Shown piece by piece: positions 59,244 through 64,000 of a stretch of 64,000 nucleotides of DNA (positions are counted from its first letter, which is position 1; every line of letters begins with the position of its first letter). Origin of the DNA: Sciurus carolinensis (Eukaryota > Chordata > Mammalia > Rodentia > Sciuridae). Position numbers and translations under genes: made by a program. A model generated the notes under the pieces. It did not search any database. It was not told the DNA's origin and saw only the letters and a list, made by a program, of their open reading frames with translations. The stretch lies in assembly GCF_902686445.1 (NCBI RefSeq), contig NC_062227.1:16654178-16718177 (forward strand). Direction: 5' to 3'.

Positions 59244-61880
59244 CTAACAATGGCCCATAGGTTCCGGGTTTGCCTTTCCGTCTGAGTTTCTGTTATTGGA
59301 GGAAGGCTCAGGCTCGTCACCGCGAGGAGGAACAGCATCACTTGCATGTTGTAAAACTCTGACCAGCCTTTCTGGAATCCAGACTGGAGTCAGTTGATCC
59401 TGTGGGAAAATACAAACAGACCCTCGGACCCAACGAAGGACTGGATCTGGTCCTTTCCAACAACCTGTCAGGATATCTTTCCATTTTGCCCATACTTGAG
59501 GAGTATTATGGGGATTATAATGTCGATCAGCTGCAGAATGGCCGTCCCTATCCAGAGTTAAGAAATTTAGAATGAAAAGAACTAAGTTAAGTTTATCTTT
59601 AGGAGACTTGTAGGAGGCTCCTATTCCCCCTTTTTGTTTATTTAAACAATTTTTTAAAGTAAGATGTGCTCTTTCCACAATGCCCTGTCCCTGAGGATTA
59701 TAGGGGATGCCAGTGACTAATTGGATGTTAAATGTTTGTAAAAACAACTGAAAGCTTTTAGAAGTATAAGCAGGACCATTATCTGTTTTAATAACTTTAG
59801 GTATGCCCCAGCCAGCAAACGCTTGTAGGCAATGTTGAATGACATCTTTTACCTTTTCTCCAGAATGAGCGGAAGCCATAATGACCCCTGAAGCAGTGTC
59901 TACTGACACATGTACATACTTAACAGTACCAAATTCAGGAATATGGGTTACATCCATCTGCCAAATATGACCAGGTAACAGTCCCCTGGGGTTAATTCCA
60001 AAGGATTGTACTGGGATTAAAGGAGCACAATGTTGACAATTTTTTACTATTTGTCGAGCCATACATTTAGATATAGGAAATTTTCTGCTCAAAGTAGTGG
60101 AATTTACATGAAATTTTTCATGAAAGAGTTTTGCCTGTTCCTCCATGGAAAAAACAAAAATTGATTTAGTGGCCATATCTACCAAGTCATTAGCATTGGC
60201 CAAAGGTCCTGGTAAATTAGAATGAGCTCTAATATGTCCTACATAGAATAGATGTTTACGCTGTAGGATAAGGTTTTGTAGCGTAGTAAAGTAAGAAGCT
60301 ACCGTGGTCATGGAAGAAATATGGGGTACCGTTTCAAGAACCTGTAAAGCGTTAACGATATATAATCTATCAGATAGAAGATTGAATGGCTGATTATCTG
60401 CTAATTTAAAGGCTAATATTACAGCTGCAAGTTCAGTAACCTGTGCGGAGTTGGGTGGAACTATTATGGTGTGAAGTTGTTTACCGATAAGTACTGCACC
60501 TACTCCATTTTTGGAGCCATCAGTAAAAATGGTTACACAATCTTTAAGAGGCTGGACACTAGTCACTTTTGGAAAAACTATGGGGGTATTTTTACAGAAT
60601 TGAATCCAGGGATGTTGGGGGTAATGGTTATCGAACTGAGCTGAAGTGGAACAATATAATACTGACCAATCATCATCATTATTAATTAACCATTTAATTT
60701 GCTGAGTGGAATAAGGAGTTATAATAATAGACGGATGGATTCCAAAAACAGTAATGCAAGATTCTATTCCCTTGAATATTACCTGAGCAATAGCTTGGGG
60801 ATATGATTGCAATGTTTTAGCCGGAGAGTTAGGGAGATTTATACTTTGCAAAGGTCCTCCTTGCCAAACTATGCCAAAAGGGGTATGCTTCTCTGAGATT
60901 ATGATTAAACTTAATGGTTGAGTAGGATCACAACGATCAACGTAACACTGCTGAAGTCTATTCTCTACTAGCTGTAAGGATATCTGTGCTTCGGGAGTAA
61001 GTTTCCTAGGGGAATTCAAGTCAGGATTACCTTTTAATATATCGAATAAAGGTTTTAATTCCCCTGTGGATAATTTTAAATAGGATCTGATCCAGTTAAT
61101 GTCACCTAAGAGTTTCTGAAAATCGTTCAAGGTATTCAATTGATCTGTCCTGATGGTCAACCTTATTGGTCTAACTGTAGTAGCAGTGAGCCTTGTACCC
61201 AGATATTCTTGGATCTCCTCTAATTGTAATTTTTCAGGGGCTATCGTTAGTCCTCTCTTTTCTAATGCTTGAGTTATAAATTGTAATGCTTCTAACAAAA
61301 CTTCTTTTTCTGGATGGCAAATAAGTATATCGTCCATATAGTGATAAATCAACAATCTCTTAAACTTTTGTCTAGTAGTTGTTAACGCTTTATCTACGTA
61401 TATTTGACATATAGTAGGACTGTTAGCCATACCTTGAGGCAACACAGTCCATTCGAATCTCTGGTCAGGCTGAGTGTGATTAAGAGAGGGCAAAGTAAAG
61501 GCAAATCTCCAACAATCATTTTTGTGCAAGGGTATAGAGAAAAAGCAATCTTTTAAATCCAGAATAATAGTAGGCCAATTTTTTGGTAGTGCAGTGACAA
61601 GAGGGAGTCCACATTGGACGGGTCCCATAGGGTACATTTGTTCGTTTATGGCTCTTAAATCATGTAATAACCTCCATTTTCCTGATTTTTTCTTTGTTAA
61701 GAATATTGGAGTATTCCAAGGAGAGGTAGAATGTTGTAAATGACCTGCTTGTACCTGCTCTTGTACTAACTTATGAGCTGCCTCTAGCTTTTCTTTTGTT
61801 AGGGGCCACTGTGGAATCCAGCGAGGCTTATCATCTTTCCATATTATAGGGATTGATGGTTTATCAGTGGCCCCTAGGAA
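59244..61880 (-). CDS. pol: ERV B Pol: reverse transcriptase, RNase H and integrase (open)
   Basis: The frame is open from the pro-pol frameshift site (about 61880) to a stop at 59244, about 879 codons, the usual length for betaretroviral Pol. The order is: reverse transcriptase with motif LDLKDCFFSIPL (near 61550), LPQGMANSP (near 61430) and catalytic YMDD at 61329-61340; RNase H with FTDGSKNG (near 60530) and RAHSNLPGPLANAN (near 60220); integrase with an H-H-C-C zinc domain (HEKFH...CQHC, near 60120-60020), catalytic core WQMDVTHIPEF (near 59958), TDNGPAYTS (near 59783) and GIVERAH (near 59680), and a C-terminal SH3-like segment. All catalytic residues I can check are present. The first ATG (61637) is internal; translation is expected by -1 frameshift from pro. 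Confidence 0.93.
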   Translation of the reverse strand, partial: FLGATDKPSIPIIWKDDKPRWIPQWPLTKEKLEAAHKLVQEQVQAGHLQHSTSPWNTPIFLTKKKSGKWRLLHDLRAINEQMYPMGPVQCGLPLVTALPKNWPTIILDLKDCFFSIPLHKNDCWRFAFTLPSLNHTQPDQRFEWTVLPQGMANSPTICQIYVDKALTTTRQKFKRLLIYHYMDDILICHPEKEVLLEALQFITQALEKRGLTIAPEKLQLEEIQEYLGTRLTATTVRPIRLTIRTDQLNTLNDFQKLLGDINWIRSYLKLSTGELKPLFDILKGNPDLNSPRKLTPEAQISLQLVENRLQQCYVDRCDPTQPLSLIIISEKHTPFGIVWQGGPLQSINLPNSPAKTLQSYPQAIAQVIFKGIESCITVFGIHPSIIITPYSTQQIKWLINNDDDWSVLYCSTSAQFDNHYPQHPWIQFCKNTPIVFPKVTSVQPLKDCVTIFTDGSKNGVGAVLIGKQLHTIIVPPNSAQVTELAAVILAFKLADNQPFNLLSDRLYIVNALQVLETVPHISSMTTVASYFTTLQNLILQRKHLFYVGHIRAHSNLPGPLANANDLVDMATKSIFVFSMEEQAKLFHEKFHVNSTTLSRKFPISKCMARQIVKNCQHCAPLIPVQSFGINPRGLLPGHIWQMDVTHIPEFGTVKYVHVSVDTASGVIMASAHSGEKVKDVIQHCLQAFAGWGIPKVIKTDNGPAYTSKSFQLFLQTFNIQLVTGIPYNPQGQGIVERAHLTLKNCLNKQKGGIGASYKSPKDKLNLVLFILNFLTLDRDGHSAADRHYNPHNTPQVWAKWKDILTGCWKGPDPVLRWVRGSVCIFPQDQLTPVWIPERLVRVLQHASDAVPPRGDEPEPSSNNRNSDGKANPEPMGHC

Positions 61881-62812
61881 AAACCCAATCCATGAGAATC
61901 ATTTTTTGGTGGAAGTAAAGGCAGTGGTTGGGTAGATCCTTGGCTATGTTTTCCTAATCCTTTTTTATCATCATAATTCATATTTTGTAACATATTTCTT
62001 ACAGGAGTCCCTTGGTAAATCTGGTCAGTGGTGAGTTTCATATCCATTTGCTGCAGGACATCTCGTCCCCATAGGCTAATAGGAACATTACAGACATATG
62101 GTTGAAATATTCCTGTGTGTCCCTCTGTATCTTTCCATGATAATGAGGAAGCACTTTGATTGGGGCTCTCTGCTACTCCTAAGCCTCTCAAGCTCTGAGC
62201 TGCTGTGATCAATGGCCAGTGCTTTGGCCAGACCATTGCACTGATAATACTTTTGTCTGCTCCCGTATCTAATAAACCTGTAAATTCCATATTTCCCACT
62301 TTTAATTTTAGGAGGGGCCTCTGTCCCATATCCATAGTAAGGTTTATTAAAGTGGTTCCTGTTGATCCAAAACCTCCTTGTCTTTTATTTGTATTTTCAC
62401 TGGGCCATAAAGAATGTCGACTGGGCAATATAAGCATTTGTGCAATGCGATCCCCTGGAGAGATGACCGTAATTCTTTTTGGTGAAGAGACCAAGGCTTT
62501 TATTTGTCCAGTGAAATCAGGATCAATAACCCCTGGGTGTACTATAAGTCCTTTTAGTGTTGAGGAACCTCTACCTAGTAATAGTCCTACACTATTTTGT
62601 GGGATTTTTTCATGCCAATCAGTATCAATCATCTGCACCCCCATATCTGGGGTTAGTATGAGTCTGGAGGTGGCACAGATGTCCAATCCTGCACTCCCTG
62701 AGGTGGCCCTGCGCTCCCCTTCTCTGTGGGAGGATACCACCATCGGGGAACTTGTTGAATTACCCCGTATATTTGTTGCGGGCCCCGGGGAGGGCCCTGT
62801 CTCCCGTTTTTT
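61874..62812 (-). CDS. pro: ERV B Pro: dUTPase-protease with G-patch end (open)
   Basis: Open from the gag-pro slippery site (62806-62812) to a TAG at 61874-61876; the first ATG is at 62743. The dUTPase comes first (SAGLDICATS near 62680, GRGSSTLKGL near 62570, GVIDPDFTGQ near 62540, and the C-terminal GGFGSTG near 62370). Then comes a retropepsin with the catalytic LLDTGADKSII (near 62265) and the flap and helix region ending GRDVLQQM. Last is a glycine-rich tail (KKGLGKHSQG) resembling the G-patch of betaretroviral proteases. dUTPase keeps uracil out of viral DNA; the protease cleaves the polyproteins. It appears intact. Confidence 0.92.
   Translation of the reverse strand, partial: KKRETGPSPGPATNIRGNSTSSPMVVSSHREGERRATSGSAGLDICATSRLILTPDMGVQMIDTDWHEKIPQNSVGLLLGRGSSTLKGLIVHPGVIDPDFTGQIKALVSSPKRITVISPGDRIAQMLILPSRHSLWPSENTNKRQGGFGSTGTTLINLTMDMGQRPLLKLKVGNMEFTGLLDTGADKSIISAMVWPKHWPLITAAQSLRGLGVAESPNQSASSLSWKDTEGHTGIFQPYVCNVPISLWGRDVLQQMDMKLTTDQIYQGTPVRNMLQNMNYDDKKGLGKHSQGSTQPLPLLPPKNDSHGLGFS
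61880..61886 (-). promoter_or_regulatory. Pro-pol -1 ribosomal frameshift site GGGTTTT
   Basis: The minus strand reads G GGT TTT in the pro frame, followed by TCC and the TAG stop. The heptamer fits the X XXY YYZ rule and is placed two codons before the pro stop. The pol frame is open from this point. Confidence 0.85.
62806..62812 (-). promoter_or_regulatory. Gag-pro -1 ribosomal frameshift site AAAAAAC
   Basis: The minus strand reads A AAA AAC in the nucleocapsid frame, about 60 bases after the zinc knuckle, and the -1 frame is the open pro frame. It is the commonest betaretroviral slippery heptamer. Confidence 0.85.
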
Positions 62813-63240
62813 TGAAGTTCAGGATTCGACCCTAGGAAATTATCCTCCCTATCTCTAATAGGCTGACAGGCACTATTCCGATGACTTCCTCTTCTGCATC
62901 TTGGACATAGCCCTGGGGCATAAGGTGTAACAGATTTTACTATAGTTATCTCTTATCTTTTGTTAGGGCATTATCTCCTTGCTGCTGATTTTGTGCATCT
63001 ATTGAAACGTATTGGCCTTCTCCTATTAACATTTCTATCGGGAAACCTTGCCACTATGTTTCTGCAAGCAGTTTCAACAGCTATTTCTTGCTACTGAGCT
63101 TCCCCAATTAGCCATTGTTCTCCAAATAACACTGCTCTGCATAGTCTTAACTGCCTCTTTAAAGTTTTTTCTAATGGTTGATGGTATCTCCATTTGCTCC
63201 TCAAATACGGGCAGGTTCTACAAATCTTGAAGCTCTTTTT
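62806..63240 (-). pseudogene. gag: ERV B gag fragments (capsid piece and one zinc knuckle)
   Basis: A nucleocapsid CCHC zinc knuckle (CPRCRRGSHRNSAC, C-X2-C-X4-H-X4-C) lies at 62866-62907, in frame with the gag-pro slippery site. Just upstream (about 62950-63170) is a capsid or late-gag segment (for example PIEMLIGEGQYVSID) in a different frame, with internal stops and stops before the knuckle near 62963. Only one knuckle is seen where two are usual, so a deletion has probably joined capsid to late nucleocapsid. Gag is not functional as read. Confidence 0.7.
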
Positions 63241-63760
63241 ATTAGGCTTAGGTTTCTGCTACCTTTTCCCCTTGTTCCTAAGTTTTCACTACCACTTGGT
63301 TATTCCTTTTTGGGGGTTCTTTATGTTAGACTTAGTTCCCTTTTTTCCCTTGTTCTTAGATTTTTTTGAGCAATTATTTTGTAGGTCACCACCACTCAAT
63401 CTTTCCTCACTTTATTCTCTTTAAGAGTTCTTTTCTGTTGCTATTAGATTCTGTTCATGAAGATCCCCCTTGTGGCACACTAAGCAGCTTTTTTTCTATA
63501 AACCCTGGGCTTATTTCTACTAGGGTTTGAACATATGATTATACAGTGGTTTCCTTATTTTCTAGTCCTTCCCCAGTGTTTCTCCCTGAGGGGTTGCTGC
63601 ATTCTGAATAATGGCGTCTCATGGTTTTTTAATAGTTCCCTGAGGGGTTGCTACATTCAGACCCCATTGTTACTAATTTGAATAGCTTTAGTTATGGTAA
63701 TTACAATAACAGTGGCCTAGCTGCCAGGAACAAGGAGATTGCTGAAAGGAAAACTATCAA
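63241..63760 (-). other. ERV B upstream gag/leader region, no clear coding
   Basis: Plus-strand T-rich (A-rich in the proviral sense). Short Lys-rich frames exist, but I cannot place matrix or capsid motifs. A ~30 bp segment around ccctgaggggttgct occurs twice, at about 63585 and 63640. Confidence 0.45.
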
Positions 63761-63784
63761 GTGCGCATTAAAATTTTTATAGCG

Positions 63785-64000
63785 GCTTTTCACGTAGGAC
63801 CGCTTCAAACGTGTTTTTACTTTCACTTTAATTAGACCGCGTTCCACACGCCAGGATCGCTGATGGCGTGTCCCGATACCGGACCACCTTCTGTGTGTCC
63901 TTATTTTTATTTTAATTGGACCGCATTCCGCGTGCCCCCAGGACCGCTGATAGCGTGTCCTGATACCCTTTAACTGGACCGCATTCCGCGTATCCGGATA
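63785..64000. repeat. Short tandem repeat in the ERV B leader, running off the window
   Basis: A CpG-rich motif recurs: gaccgcgttccacacg near 63834, gaccgcattccgcgtg near 63920 and gaccgcattccgcgta near 63978. Each of the first two is followed by gctgat-gcgtgtcc-gatacc. The unit is about 58-86 bp. It continues past the window edge. Confidence 0.65.

Larger units (their letters stand above)
57643..64000 (-). mobile_element. ERV B: young class II provirus (3' part), minus strand
   Basis: Minus-strand order from the window end: leader with short repeats, gag fragments, protease-dUTPase, reverse transcriptase-RNase H-integrase, env remnant, polypurine tract, 3' LTR. dUTPase joined to protease, two -1 frameshift heptamers, the YMDD box and an IAP-like LTR layout point to a betaretrovirus-like class II family. 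Open pro and pol frames and a CpG-rich LTR indicate recent insertion. The 5' LTR lies beyond the window. Confidence 0.9.

Noticed and set aside
62205..62858. 217-codon plus-strand frame
   Set aside because: It is the antisense shadow of the ERV B protease-dUTPase frame, whose domains are clear on the minus strand.

Overview
This is mammalian, non-coding, repeat-dominated DNA. I found no intact host protein-coding gene. The source is most likely a sciurid-type rodent (squirrel, marmot or ground squirrel). The evidence is a tRNA-derived ID-type SINE, L1 elements whose 3' UTR carries CCCTAA/TTAGGG-like motifs and whose 5' UTR looks monomeric, and several betaretrovirus-like (class II) proviruses. 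The species assignment is inference.

The backbone (about 1-54060) is a head-to-tail array of roughly ten copies, some partial, of a ~3.75 kb unit that I cannot assign to any known gene or repeat. Comparable points recur at about 1, 3915, 20765, 24468, 28264, 32054, 37464, 41221 and 46269. Irregular spacing is explained by later insertions and by internal deletion or rearrangement joints near 43688, 46148, 53338 and 54000.

Into this array have gone: an ID SINE (371-463); a minus-strand class II provirus, ERV A (4323-17416), with two 356 bp LTRs and a 6 bp target duplication, itself split by a 6.7 kb L1 (7965-14676, 14 bp target duplication); a 5'-truncated plus-strand L1 (35621-36914) followed by a second poly(A)-ended segment that looks like a 3' transduction (to 37339); and a 4.9 kb minus-strand processed retrocopy (46743-51660, 16 bp target duplication) that I identify as a near full-length copy of the lncRNA NORAD, from its ~12 repeat slots, about 15 Pumilio sites, CpG-rich 5' end and 3' poly(A).

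To the right of the array lies ERV C (from 54061, plus strand), with a gammaretrovirus-like LTR, primer site and broken gag, then unassigned AT-rich sequence and an LTR-like block. Last comes the 3' two thirds of a much younger class II provirus, ERV B (57643 to the window end, minus strand). ERV B keeps open protease-dUTPase and reverse transcriptase-RNase H-integrase frames and two canonical -1 frameshift heptamers, while its gag is broken and its env reduced to a remnant.

Three observations stand out: the NORAD retrocopy; an AT-rich non-coding module placed just after gag in both ERV A (class II) and ERV C (class I-like), which suggests exchange between unrelated retroelements; and the unclassified 3.75 kb macrosatellite-like array. 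None of the proviral or L1 genes except ERV B pro and pol is intact.
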